A DNA stretch of 64,000 nt from CAIOZA01 sp964464375. GTDB lineage: Bacteria > Bacteroidota > Ignavibacteria > Kapaibacteriales > UBA2268. This document shows positions 45,752 through 54,650 of this stretch, one piece after another. The stretch covers positions 41,848 to 105,847 of the forward strand of contig CAYXFU010000010.1 of the NCBI GenBank assembly GCA_964464375.1, given 5' to 3'. Both the position numbers and the translations under genes were made by a program. Under the pieces are notes generated by a model, which was given only the letters and a program-made list of their open reading frames with translations, was not told the origin of the DNA and made no database searches. Every line of letters begins with the position of its first letter. Within the stretch, counting starts at the first letter, position 1.

Positions 45752-46483
45752 CTATAAATTTTCAGTAACATTATCATCTAATCCAGCCATATCAGGATCT
45801 ATTTTCAAAATATCTTCAATTTTCATGTGCTTTATTACTTTTGAATCAAAAAGATAAACCAATTCCTCAGCAATGCTTTTAGTTTGTTGTGATATCGCTT
45901 GGAAATTTTTATTAATATCCTGAATATAGCTACATGGATCAACATATTTAGGATCTTTTTTCATCAAATCTATTAATATGTTGAAATTTTCTATATACAA
46001 TTCTTCAACATAATCAACCATCTTGAGAGTATCCAAAGCCATGTTAAGATTAATATCAACAAATGAATCCATTAGTTTTTCGATCATAACAACTATTTGG
46101 TCAGCCATTATTTTTATTTTTGTTAATTCAATCAGTTCAGGAGGACAGAACATTTTCAAAACATCACGAGTAATATTAGTGGTCATATCACCAATGATTT
46201 CTAAATAAATATTAATTTGAAAACCAGTAAGAACCAGTCTTAAATCATTTGCCACAGGCTGATGCAATGCAATGATTTTGACGCATTGAGTATTGATTTT
46301 AATATCAAGCTTATTGATTTTCTTTTCTAAATCAATCACTAACTGTGCAATTACAGTATTATTATTCAATAATGAACTTATTGCCAATTCGATTTGCTGT
46401 TGTACGAGAGTTCCCATTTTTACTAATCGGTACCTCAACTTTTTCAGTTCATCATCAAATCTTTTTAGAACATGATCATTCAT
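45752..46483 (-). CDS. phoU: Phosphate transport regulator PhoU
   Basis: 243 aa, all-helical, with the two PhoU repeats. Metal-binding and family patterns are visible (LVIDLEKKINKLDIKINTQC, ALHQPVANDLRLVLTGFQI). It links the Pst transporter to PhoR and represses the regulon under phosphate sufficiency. Located between pstB and phoR. Confidence 0.93.
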   Translation of the reverse strand: MNDHVLKRFDDELKKLRYRLVKMGTLVQQQIELAISSLLNNNTVIAQLVIDLEKKINKLDIKINTQCVKIIALHQPVANDLRLVLTGFQINIYLEIIGDMTTNITRDVLKMFCPPELIELTKIKIMADQIVVMIEKLMDSFVDINLNMALDTLKMVDYVEELYIENFNILIDLMKKDPKYVDPCSYIQDINKNFQAISQQTKSIAEELVYLFDSKVIKHMKIEDILKIDPDMAGLDDNVTENL

Positions 46484-46537
46484 CTATTTATTCCATTCAT
46501 AATTAATTCAAAATTAATAAATTAAAAAGAAAATATA

Positions 46538-47308
46538 TTAACCAAATCTTCCGGTTATGTATTCTTCTGTCTTTTTGTTGCTAGGATTTGTAAAAATTGT
46601 TCTAGTTTTGTCAAACTCAATCAGCTCACCGATATAGAAGAAGGCAGTGTGGTCACTAACTCTGGCAGCTTGCTGCATATTATGAGTAACAATAACAATT
46701 GTATATTGATTTTTTAATTCACTAATCAATTCTTCTATTTTTGAAGTTGAGATAGGATCAAGTGCTGATGCAGGTTCATCCATCAATATTATGTCAGGGT
46801 TTACTGCCAGACATCTAGCAATACATAATCTCTGCTGCTGACCTCCGGAAAGTCCAAGTGCAGAACTTTTCATTCTATCTTTCACTTCATCCCAAATAGC
46901 TGCTCTTTTGAGACTTTCCACTACAATTTCTTCAAGTTTGCTTCTTTCTGATATACCATTGACTCTTGGACCATAAGCAACATTATCAAAAATTGATTTG
47001 GGAAATGGATTAGATTTCTGGAACACCATTCCAATACGCTTTCTTAGCTGAACAACATCAATATTCTTATCATATATATTTATGTCATCGATTATGACAC
47101 TACCATCGATTTTAACACCATCAATTAAATCATTCATACGGTTTAATGTACGTAAAAAAGTTGATTTACCACAACCTGATGGACCAATGAATGCTGTAAC
47201 TTGCTTCTCAGGAATATCCATTGTGATATCCATTAATGCTTGTTTTGTTCCATAAAACAGATTAAGATTTTTAGTGCTTATTTTGATGTTTAAATTCTTC
47301 ATTTCCAA
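46538..47308 (-). CDS. pstB: Phosphate ABC transporter ATPase PstB
   Basis: 256 aa. Walker A GPSGCGKST, Q-loop MVFQKSNPFPKSIFDNVAYG, signature LSGGQQQR, Walker B IILMDEPASALDP, H-loop VTHNM. TEEYITGRFG is the characteristic PstB C-terminus. ATG 47302 is an alternative start. 35 bp after pstA. Confidence 0.96.
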   Translation of the reverse strand: MEMKNLNIKISTKNLNLFYGTKQALMDITMDIPEKQVTAFIGPSGCGKSTFLRTLNRMNDLIDGVKIDGSVIIDDINIYDKNIDVVQLRKRIGMVFQKSNPFPKSIFDNVAYGPRVNGISERSKLEEIVVESLKRAAIWDEVKDRMKSSALGLSGGQQQRLCIARCLAVNPDIILMDEPASALDPISTSKIEELISELKNQYTIVIVTHNMQQAARVSDHTAFFYIGELIEFDKTRTIFTNPSNKKTEEYITGRFG

Positions 47309-47342
47309 TAATTTCGTTAGTTTATCTAATATTCATTTATTT

Positions 47343-48539
47343 CTAACTGTTCTTTGCCGCTCTGGATCTTATTCTCGATCGTATAAATACTGCAGTAAAA
47401 TTCAGTAAAAAAGTCAACATTAATAATACAAGCGTTGTTGCATACTGCAAAGGCTTAGTCAATTCTACATTAGTTGATTGAGTGGTTAAAACATAAATGT
47501 GATAACCGAGATGCATAAACTGAGAATAAAATGTATTTGGCAAATCAGGCAAATAGTAAGCAACTCCCGTGAACAAAATAGGAGCAACTTCTCCTGCACC
47601 ACGACTGATAGTTAATATTGTACCAGTTAGAACACCAGACATTGCACCTGGAACAACAATCTTCATAATTGTCGTAAACTTTGTAGCCCCTAACGCCAGG
47701 CTTGCTTCTCTCTGCTCTCTTGGGATTGTTCTTATTGCTTCTTCGACAGATACAATAACAACCGGCAAAGTGAGTAAAGCCATTGTCAATGCCGCCCATA
47801 TTAAAGCAGGTTGTGCCCATTTTGGTCTACTTCTATCTTTGAAGAATTTTATAACTTCAGATTTCTTAAGTTCAATCCCTGACCCATACATTTCTGTAAG
47901 AATCTTAACCTGATCTATCTGGTTAACCCAGTATTTTGAATCATTGTCAGTTAAATATTTTTTAATGTCATTATCGGTAGCAGAACCGGAATTTTTAAAG
48001 GGCGAGGATGGAGCATTAAAAACAGTTTCGAGGTTGTTCATTCTTTTGTTGAGTTCTACATTATCCATTTGCTTACCGACAAATCCGATGAAGAAACCAA
48101 GTCCGAAAAGACCGAAAACAATCGCAGGAACACCTGCTAGAGTATTTACAGCAAATCTGATGGATTTTGTAAGAATTGAATTTTCTTTAGCATATTCAGC
48201 AAGATATATTGCTGTTATAGTTCCGATTGGAACACCGATTAAAGACATAATTAAAACAAGGAGTGAAGTTCCGACAAGAGCAGGAAAAATACCTCCACCT
48301 GTTAAGCCATCTTTTGGTGCAGTAAACAGGAATTCCCAAGTTAAATGACTTTTACCTAATAAGAAGATATGCAATAAAAGATAGATTATAAACAGGATAA
48401 TAAAAAGTGCTGAAAGACCACTTAGTGATACAAAAAATCTTTCACTAATTTTTCGTTTCAGACCAATCGAAAGTTTGCCTTTCAAGAAAAAGCCTGCAAT
48501 AATACTCAATGTAATCATTATAAGAAATGTTATATACAC
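47343..48539 (-). CDS. pstA: Phosphate ABC transporter permease PstA, with an insert
   Basis: 398 aa, longer than the usual 280-300. The permease core (ABC_EAA motif in REASLALGATKFTTIMKIVVPGA) is normal, but about 80 residues between membrane helices (NNLETVFNAPSSPFKNSGSA to FFKDRSRPKW) are extra. The stop-to-start distance to pstC is zero. The insert probably faces the periplasm (inference). Confidence 0.9.
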   Translation of the reverse strand: MYITFLIMITLSIIAGFFLKGKLSIGLKRKISERFFVSLSGLSALFIILFIIYLLLHIFLLGKSHLTWEFLFTAPKDGLTGGGIFPALVGTSLLVLIMSLIGVPIGTITAIYLAEYAKENSILTKSIRFAVNTLAGVPAIVFGLFGLGFFIGFVGKQMDNVELNKRMNNLETVFNAPSSPFKNSGSATDNDIKKYLTDNDSKYWVNQIDQVKILTEMYGSGIELKKSEVIKFFKDRSRPKWAQPALIWAALTMALLTLPVVIVSVEEAIRTIPREQREASLALGATKFTTIMKIVVPGAMSGVLTGTILTISRGAGEVAPILFTGVAYYLPDLPNTFYSQFMHLGYHIYVLTTQSTNVELTKPLQYATTLVLLMLTFLLNFTAVFIRSRIRSRAAKNS

Positions 48540-49889
48540 TTATAATCCCTGTATTCTTTTCATTAATTTTTTACGAACATAAAATTCAGCCAAAGCATTC
48601 AGTGAGAATGTTACCATGAATAGTATTGCTCCAATCAAAAATAGTACTCCATAATGAACACCCCTGAATTCAACTTCTGCCATCTCTGCGCCAATAGTAG
48701 CAGCCATTGTTCTTACAGATTCAAAGATATTATTTGAAACTAGAGCAGCGTTTCCGGTAGCCATTAGAGCAATCATGGTTTCTCCAAATGCTCTACCAAA
48801 ACCAAGAATCAAAGCTGCAAATACACCGGGTGCTGCGGAAGGAAGTAGGACTCTCCAGGCAGTCTGCCAACGTGATGCTCCTAAAGCAAGACTTGCTTCT
48901 CTCATAAATCGTGGAACTGCAGTTAGGGCATCTTCTGTAACAGTATAAATAATAGGAATAACTGCTAAAGCCATACCAATTCCGCCAACAAATGAATTGA
49001 GCCGGTATGTTGTATGGAACACCTCTTGAATAACTGTTGCTAAAGTCATCAAGCAAAAGAATCCAATTACAACTGATGGGAAACCAGCAAGAATTTCAAT
49101 AGCCGGTTTAATAATTTCTTTCAGCCACTTAGGTGCGAATGAGACTGTAAAAATCGCAGCCAGAATAGCTAATGGTGCGGCAATGATCAGACCTATCAGC
49201 GTTACTTTCAATGCACCATAGAACAGAGGTATAAAACTATATTTTGGAGTGTTACCAACTGGTTGCCAAATATAATCAGGTTTATTGTCAATGTAATCGT
49301 TTGGTTGAAACATTTCTTTAAATGTAATTGGCTTTTCACCTGCTGTTTCTTCTAATGATGATCTTAAAGTTTCTGCTCTCTGTGAAATTGCCTGCTTATC
49401 AGCTTCGGTAAGATTCTCATTTTTACTTGCTGAAGTAGATTCTGTAGGTTTTGAATCATTTTCTTTTGAGGAATATGATTCCTGTTTTAATTCGCTCTCA
49501 TTTGAAGTAGAGGAATAGGTCTCTTGTTTAAGATTCTCATTATCAGATGAAGAGTATGATTCTTGTTTTAATGAACCTAAATTCTCTGTTGGTGCACTTT
49601 CAGAATTTGGATTATAACCTTCTTGCTTTAAATTATCTGATGCCCCAATTGGAGAGGATTTTTCTGTAGAAGTATAATCCTTTGCCTTTTCAGGACTCTT
49701 GAATGCGAAAGTTGCTTCTTGAAAAACATAATAAAAAATTGCAAATATGGCAGCAATAGAAATAAATGCAACTAATTTAATAAATTTTTCAGCAAGAAAC
49801 TCTCCTATGTATAACTTTTTACCATAAGCTAGAGGCTTATGGACAATATATTGGTGTGTTGGCTTAATATTCTGATTTTGTTCCATCAA
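48540..49889 (-). CDS. pstC: Phosphate ABC transporter permease PstC, with a repetitive insert
   Basis: 449 aa against about 310-320 in most PstC. After the first membrane helix (about 34-55) comes a 150-residue hydrophilic insert with four LKQE-x-Y repeats (LKQEGYN, LKQESYSS, LKQETYSS, LKQESYSS), rich in Ser, Asn and Glu. The rest is the normal permease with REASLALGASRWQTAWRVLLP. The insert probably lies in the periplasm near PstS. Confidence 0.9.
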   Translation of the reverse strand: MMEQNQNIKPTHQYIVHKPLAYGKKLYIGEFLAEKFIKLVAFISIAAIFAIFYYVFQEATFAFKSPEKAKDYTSTEKSSPIGASDNLKQEGYNPNSESAPTENLGSLKQESYSSSDNENLKQETYSSTSNESELKQESYSSKENDSKPTESTSASKNENLTEADKQAISQRAETLRSSLEETAGEKPITFKEMFQPNDYIDNKPDYIWQPVGNTPKYSFIPLFYGALKVTLIGLIIAAPLAILAAIFTVSFAPKWLKEIIKPAIEILAGFPSVVIGFFCLMTLATVIQEVFHTTYRLNSFVGGIGMALAVIPIIYTVTEDALTAVPRFMREASLALGASRWQTAWRVLLPSAAPGVFAALILGFGRAFGETMIALMATGNAALVSNNIFESVRTMAATIGAEMAEVEFRGVHYGVLFLIGAILFMVTFSLNALAEFYVRKKLMKRIQGL

Positions 49890-49920
49890 TTAAATTCTTC
49901 AATAATGTTTAAAAATGAAA

Positions 49921-49950
49921 GTCCGTAATTTATTTGATTACGGACTTTTT
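49921..49950. terminator. Intercistronic hairpin between pstS and pstC
   Basis: GTCCGTAAT (49921-49929) pairs with ATTACGGAC (49937-49945), loop of 7. The T-run is on the plus side, so for pst transcription (minus) it is a hairpin without a strong T-tract; it may stabilise pstS mRNA or attenuate pstCAB expression. Confidence 0.55.
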
Positions 49951-49959
49951 GAGGAATTA

Positions 49960-50772
49960 TTAAAGTGGGAAATAACCAACTTCTGAAACAACTTTCTGGC
50001 CTTCTGCAGACAGAGCCCAATCAATGAATTGCTTTATCGCTCCACTTGGTCTATTCCTAAGGTACAAATATAAAGATCGTGAAATGGGATATTTTCCATT
50101 TCCGATATTTTCCTTAGTGGGGTCAATTCCATTAACTTTACACATTTTGACACCCTTGCTATAGCCATGACCACCATAACCAATACCGTTGACATCTTTT
50201 GAAACAGCGTTTACAACTGCAGCTGTACCTGGCAAATTCTGGCATGAAGGAGCATAATCCTGACCACTAAGGACATTATCCTTAAAGTAGACGTAAGTGC
50301 CGGAGTTGTTTTCACGTGAATACATAATTATTTTAGAATCTTTACCACCAACCTGTTTCCAGTTTGTAATCTTTCCTGTATAGATTTGTTTCAATTGATC
50401 AATTGTTAGGTTGGTAACTGAATTTGAACCATTGAGGTATATTGTTATACCATCTTTTGCACATGGTATTTCTACACCAAGAGTCCCAAAGCGTTCCTTT
50501 AACTTTTTGATTTCAGATTGTTTCATTGGACGTGATGAATTACATATATCAGTTGTGCCATTGATAAGAGCAGATATACCTGTGCCTGATCCACCACCTG
50601 TTACCTGTATAGAAACATTGGAATGAGCTGACATATATCTTTCTGCCCATCTTTGAGACAGAATAACCATAGTATCAGACCCTTTCACAGTAATTTTTTC
50701 TTGCGCCATAAAAGCTGAAAAAACTAGAAGTCCGGATATCAGAAGCAATGGAAGAATAAATTTCTTTTTCAT
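49960..50772 (-). CDS. pstS: Phosphate-binding protein PstS
   Basis: 270 aa with a signal peptide (MKKKFILPLLLISGLLVFSAF, then MAQEK). Periplasmic binding fold: ITVKGSDTMVILSQRW, GGGSGTGISALINGTTDICNSSRPM and SRENNSGTYVYFKD, all phosphate-site motifs. First gene of the pst operon. Upstream are three TTAAGA repeats at 11-bp spacing (50846-50878). Confidence 0.94.
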   Translation of the reverse strand: MKKKFILPLLLISGLLVFSAFMAQEKITVKGSDTMVILSQRWAERYMSAHSNVSIQVTGGGSGTGISALINGTTDICNSSRPMKQSEIKKLKERFGTLGVEIPCAKDGITIYLNGSNSVTNLTIDQLKQIYTGKITNWKQVGGKDSKIIMYSRENNSGTYVYFKDNVLSGQDYAPSCQNLPGTAAVVNAVSKDVNGIGYGGHGYSKGVKMCKVNGIDPTKENIGNGKYPISRSLYLYLRNRPSGAIKQFIDWALSAEGQKVVSEVGYFPL

Positions 50773-50845
50773 AAGATTAAACCTTTAAATTATTTAAAAT
50801 TCATTTTTAATAAGTTACAAAATTCAACATTTAGTATAAAGCGAT

Positions 50846-50878
50846 TATTAAGATCATGTTAAGATTGTGTTAAGATTG
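50846..50878 (-). promoter_or_regulatory. Putative Pho box upstream of pstS (three tandem 11-bp repeats)
   Basis: TTAAGA at 50848, 50859 and 50870 with exact 11-bp spacing; the last two 11-mers are identical (TGTTAAGATTG). On the coding strand they read (C/T)TTAACA-like, similar to the known PhoP/PhoB tandem box with 11-bp period. About 75-105 bp before the pstS start. Confidence 0.65.
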
Positions 50879-50922
50879 ATTCCTTAACAATCAGGCATCC
50901 CTATCATAATTAATAGATTCAA

Positions 50923-52206
50923 TTAAAATTTATATTGAAATCTTAGTGTTAATTGATTATCAATTGGGTCACTTGCTAATAGAGCTTTTCCTTTAATTAC
51001 ATTATTAGAAATTGTTGTTTTAGGAAGATCATACCATAATGAAATTCTAATATTTGAAAAGGAATAGTTATGAAGACCCAATGCAAGAGTATTGACAGCA
51101 AGATCATTAACATTATCTATTTTATCTGCTGAAATTTTTGTATTTGGATTATAGCTATCATACTTTACTGCAAGCTGCCAATCATCTGTAATATTCTTAA
51201 CCAACATTACATAATAACCATTAAAATCTCTTTTACGAATTGAGGAAGTAGCTGTTTTTGCAGCTGCTGTTGCAGGCTGATCTGTATTTGAACCCATGAT
51301 ATATTCTCCCATAAGTTTCATACCACCGAATAAATCATAATATAGCTGAGCTTCAAAACCGAACCAGTTTCTTCCAATGGCATCACCTTTCTTAACTGAT
51401 GTGGAGTCAACAAAAGTTGTTGGTTGTTCGCTAGGAATTACTCTGTTGACATTAGATATCACATCTCCAATTCTAGCGTGGACACCTAAATCTAAACCAA
51501 GACCTAAATCAGTGAAAGCGAATTCCTTTGTAAGTCTAGCCATATAGTATAAAGGTGCTTTATTTGAATTTGGCCAAAATTGACTTAAATCACCATTATA
51601 AGTATTATTATATCCTGCAACTTGTAGTTTAAATAAATCATCGGGTGCCACTGTAAACATGAAACCAAGATCTCTCTCTCCCGGATATAAAGCTCTAATA
51701 ACTCTTGAACGTTCCATAGACTCTCTTTGGCTTGAAGAATACTCAACTTCGAAGTTTGGTCTGTTGAAAACACCAACGGTTAATGAAACATATTTTGTCC
51801 AAGGATCAGTGAAATTTATATATGCATCCTTTAATTCGAACTTTTCATTTGAAAAGTCACCCTGCAATACATATTGAGTCATTCCTGCATCATAGGTAAA
51901 TTTAATTCGGCTGCGACGTACTTTGAATCGACCCTGAACAAAATCTGATGAGTCATAAGGATTCATTCCTATGCCTCTGAATGCCTCATACTTTTCAAAT
52001 TGTATTTGCATATAGCCAGACACTTTAAATTTCTTCAATCCGGCAACATCTGTTAGTAAAGTTGTTACATTTTCATCAATACCTTCAACCTTACCGTTTA
52101 GTTCTTCAATATTTACAGGCTTTTCATCATTTTCCTGTGCTGTAAGAGTTGTGTTAAACATAATTATGGAAAGTAAAAGAATTGAAAGAGAGATACTGAG
52201 CTTCAT
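50923..52206 (-). CDS. Phosphate-selective porin (OprO/OprP-like, Porin_O_P)
   Basis: 427 aa with a signal peptide (about 1-23). A short coiled coil (EELNGKVEGIDENVTTLL) precedes 16 or so strands of a porin; the sequence includes FKVRRSRIKFTYDAGMTQYV and ends QLTLRFQYKF with C-terminal Phe. Beside the pst operon it probably passes phosphate across the outer membrane. It has its own tandem TTAAGA repeats upstream. Confidence 0.88.
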   Translation of the reverse strand: MKLSISLSILLLSIIMFNTTLTAQENDEKPVNIEELNGKVEGIDENVTTLLTDVAGLKKFKVSGYMQIQFEKYEAFRGIGMNPYDSSDFVQGRFKVRRSRIKFTYDAGMTQYVLQGDFSNEKFELKDAYINFTDPWTKYVSLTVGVFNRPNFEVEYSSSQRESMERSRVIRALYPGERDLGFMFTVAPDDLFKLQVAGYNNTYNGDLSQFWPNSNKAPLYYMARLTKEFAFTDLGLGLDLGVHARIGDVISNVNRVIPSEQPTTFVDSTSVKKGDAIGRNWFGFEAQLYYDLFGGMKLMGEYIMGSNTDQPATAAAKTATSSIRKRDFNGYYVMLVKNITDDWQLAVKYDSYNPNTKISADKIDNVNDLAVNTLALGLHNYSFSNIRISLWYDLPKTTISNNVIKGKALLASDPIDNQLTLRFQYKF

Positions 52207-52300
52207 ATTTGCTCCAAATATTGATTAAACAAAATAATTAATTTTTCTATTAAGTATTCTGCAAAAATCAGGGATTAGTATGAAGATAAAATAAAGAATG

Positions 52301-52329
52301 TGTTAAGAAAGAGTTAAGAAGAGCTAAGA
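52301..52329 (-). promoter_or_regulatory. Putative Pho box upstream of the phosphate porin
   Basis: TTAAGA at 52303 and 52314 (11-bp spacing), with a weaker CTAAGA at 52324. It resembles the pstS upstream repeats. About 95-125 bp before the porin start. No other gene lies in 52207-52578. Confidence 0.55.
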
Positions 52330-52578
52330 TGTTGAAAATCCACTATAAGAACGAATTGTTAAAATCTAAAGAATAAAGAATTTGGACTAAAATATTAAAT
52401 TCATAGAGAATGGCAAAAAAAATACAAGCCAAATACAACCATATTTTGAGGTAAAAGAAAAATACCTTGACGATTAGACCAGTAAATCGAAGTAAGTGTG
52501 ACCTAAATGTGACCAATACATTTAAAAATAGGACAAAACAGGGCATTTTTGGATAAATTTAAAAATTATTATATTCCG

Positions 52579-52695
52579 TAGAACCGCATAAACACTAGAG
52601 CCAAATGGGGGACTCGAACCCCCGACCTACTCATTACGAATGAATAAGATAGTAACATGTGTCCATCGCTTTTGTTCTGTGTTTATGCGGTTCTA
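52579..52695. repeat. 17-bp inverted repeat flanking the tRNA-derived att segment
   Basis: TAGAACCGCATAAACAC (52579-52595) is the exact reverse complement of 52679-52695. The 83 nt between contain the 3' part of tRNA-Thr(CGT). Possibly integrase-binding or a palindromic att structure. Confidence 0.8.
52599..52645 (-). other. tRNA-Thr(CGT) 3' fragment, left attachment site of the second element
   Basis: On the minus strand it reads an anticodon arm with loop TTCGTAA (anticodon CGT, Thr), variable region AGGTC, T-arm GGGGGTTCGAGTCCCCC and acceptor ATTTGGC plus T. No D-arm or 5' acceptor strand exists upstream, so it is not a working tRNA. The complete gene should be at the far end of the element, beyond the window. 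Confidence 0.75.
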
Positions 52696-52798
52696 TGATT
52701 TTTTGATTATTAGATATTTTCTCGAAAGTTCCCTAAAATGCCCTAAATTAAATTAAAAATAGGTGGGATTTAGGTGGGATTTTCATCAATACTCTGCT

Positions 52799-53794
52799 CT
52801 ATGAATTCAAATATTTCAATCCAAATTCCTTTTCAAATGATGTATAATATTTCCAGGTCGTAACTGGTTTATTATGTCTCATTAAATACTGTATATAAGC
52901 TTCTGGTATTCCTTTTTTTGCCAATCGCATCCTGAATGTCGATCTGAATTCCTGAAAGCTTCTTTCGTCCTGTTCGATTCCTAAATTAATAAATGCTTCT
53001 CTCAACAACTTTGAACAGAATGATGATCCCGCGTATGTCCATCGAAATATCTTATCTCTTTCAGGTAATTTTTCTAATATCTCTATTGCTTTATTGGATA
53101 TTGGTCTCGGTTCCGGTGCTTTTGTTTTCTTGTTCTTCCAGATTATTTCCTTTTCTTTTATCTGCTTGCGTTCAAGTGTCAGTACGTCAACCATCCTAGC
53201 TCCTGTTTCAAGCATAAACTGCATCATTAAAGACAGTTCGGAATCCCTTTTGTCGAAATATTCGATTAATTGCTTTATCTCATCCTCATTGTATATTTTG
53301 GCTTCATTATCGTAAACTCTCTTTTTGTAATCTTCTTTTATATTTATCGTTTCTATCCATTTCTTCTTAATGCAGTAATTAACAAATACATTCAGATATG
53401 TTAAGAATGTGTTTATTGAGACAGAACAATGATTTGTTGATTTAACATATCTTTGTACGTCCTTCTCGATTTTTTCTGCTTCAAGATAATAATCTCCGGA
53501 TATTATCAGTTCGTATGCTACCTTGTACATTTTTTTTGTTTTTGGATAGTTGTTTATTTTCGTTTCCATAAATAAAGCGAATGCTTCATTAATTCTAATT
53601 TTTTTCTTTTGGACTATCTTACCTTGTCCTGTGTATTCTTGCCATAATTTCATTAATAACTGCTCTGCCATTTGTCTTCCGGCTTTTGTATCCTTCAGAC
53701 CAGTAGAAATAATTTTCCCTTTGAATTTGATACAGAGTGTATTGTAGCTGGCTGGTTTGTAAATAGATCCCGGGATCCTTTTTTGTGTTTTCAT
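52799..53794 (-). CDS. int: Tyrosine site-specific recombinase (integrase) of the second element
   Basis: 331 aa, core-binding domain about 50-150 and catalytic domain after. Catalytic residues: Arg in LETGARMVDVL, FQEFRSTF (Gln where most family members have His in HxxR), LMRHNKP (Arg-His in the GH position) and the Tyr in TTWKYYTSF. Adjacent to the att fragment; start overlaps the repressor stop by 4 nt. Confidence 0.9.
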   Translation of the reverse strand: MKTQKRIPGSIYKPASYNTLCIKFKGKIISTGLKDTKAGRQMAEQLLMKLWQEYTGQGKIVQKKKIRINEAFALFMETKINNYPKTKKMYKVAYELIISGDYYLEAEKIEKDVQRYVKSTNHCSVSINTFLTYLNVFVNYCIKKKWIETINIKEDYKKRVYDNEAKIYNEDEIKQLIEYFDKRDSELSLMMQFMLETGARMVDVLTLERKQIKEKEIIWKNKKTKAPEPRPISNKAIEILEKLPERDKIFRWTYAGSSFCSKLLREAFINLGIEQDERSFQEFRSTFRMRLAKKGIPEAYIQYLMRHNKPVTTWKYYTSFEKEFGLKYLNS

Positions 53795-54633
53795 CTGTAT
53801 TGTATCACCGCCTTTACAACTCCAATAAGGTTTTCAACTTTCATTTCATCAGCGATTTTAATAATTAGTTGCTTTTCATCGATGTAGATTATTTCCTGAC
53901 CTTCCAAAGCCCTTTTGCCTCTTTCGACAATTATAATGTTACCATCGAATATTTGGTCACTTTCAAGGATATTACCAGATACTCGAAGACCGATTAATTC
54001 ATCCTTATTATCGATATTTAACATAATTCTTATTGTTGATTTTGGTAATATCTCAATCGATGATATTCTTTCTGTTCTCGCATATGTTGATAGATCATAT
54101 ATAGTAATTGTGTTTGCATCTGAGGCGGTTGTTTGATTTGGCTTATACTCTTGCTGTTGAATTTCAAATTCATCATTCTCATCATCACTAATTCCAGTAT
54201 TTGCTTCGAGTCTTAGCTCTGTGTACCTAAATGACATTTGTTTTTCATATTCATGTGATTGCTCGATCAATGAACGCTGATCTTTGAATAATTGCTCTAA
54301 TTTAAATTGGTGTAATTCTCTGTTCTCTAGTACTGCCATCTTTTGCATACTGCTGATCTCATTAGTTCTTTCTTCTAATGCTGCTTTACACTTTTGTAGT
54401 TCATTCATTAGTAAAAGTAGAGTCTCATCCATCTTACTACCTTGCCCAGTCTTTATATACTCTATATTTATTCCGATTGTTGCAAGTTTTGCTAGGGTTC
54501 CGGCTCCGATTTGAGGACGATTTTTGTAGCTGTAAAGGAACTGTGAGGATAAACCTAGTGTTTTCGATAAGTTACTGAGGTTCTTAAAGTACTCCTGAGC
54601 AACTTCTTCCAGTCTTTCGAATTGAATATTCAT
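53791..54633 (-). CDS. CI-like phage repressor
   Basis: 280 aa: N-terminal XRE-type HTH (about 8-65; LSKTLGLSSQFLYSYKNRPQ), a coiled-coil middle (about 75-130) and a C-terminal S24/LexA-like fold. The site that holds the catalytic Ser in LexA (GMSM) reads GNILE here, so self-cleavage looks unlikely although a candidate Lys (LIIKIADE) is present. It co-transcribes with the integrase and faces the early operon. Likely maintains lysogeny by binding the ATGTTTAAA sites at 54651-54910. Confidence 0.8.
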   Translation of the reverse strand: MNIQFERLEEVAQEYFKNLSNLSKTLGLSSQFLYSYKNRPQIGAGTLAKLATIGINIEYIKTGQGSKMDETLLLLMNELQKCKAALEERTNEISSMQKMAVLENRELHQFKLEQLFKDQRSLIEQSHEYEKQMSFRYTELRLEANTGISDDENDEFEIQQQEYKPNQTTASDANTITIYDLSTYARTERISSIEILPKSTIRIMLNIDNKDELIGLRVSGNILESDQIFDGNIIIVERGKRALEGQEIIYIDEKQLIIKIADEMKVENLIGVVKAVIQYR

Positions 54634-54650
54634 ATTTTTTTAAAAAAAGT

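Noticed and set aside
52599..52645. Functional tRNA-Thr gene or tmRNA 3' end
   Set aside because: T-arm, anticodon loop and acceptor 3' strand are present, but no D-arm or 5' acceptor strand occurs upstream; it is an att fragment. The anticodon arm also argues against tmRNA.
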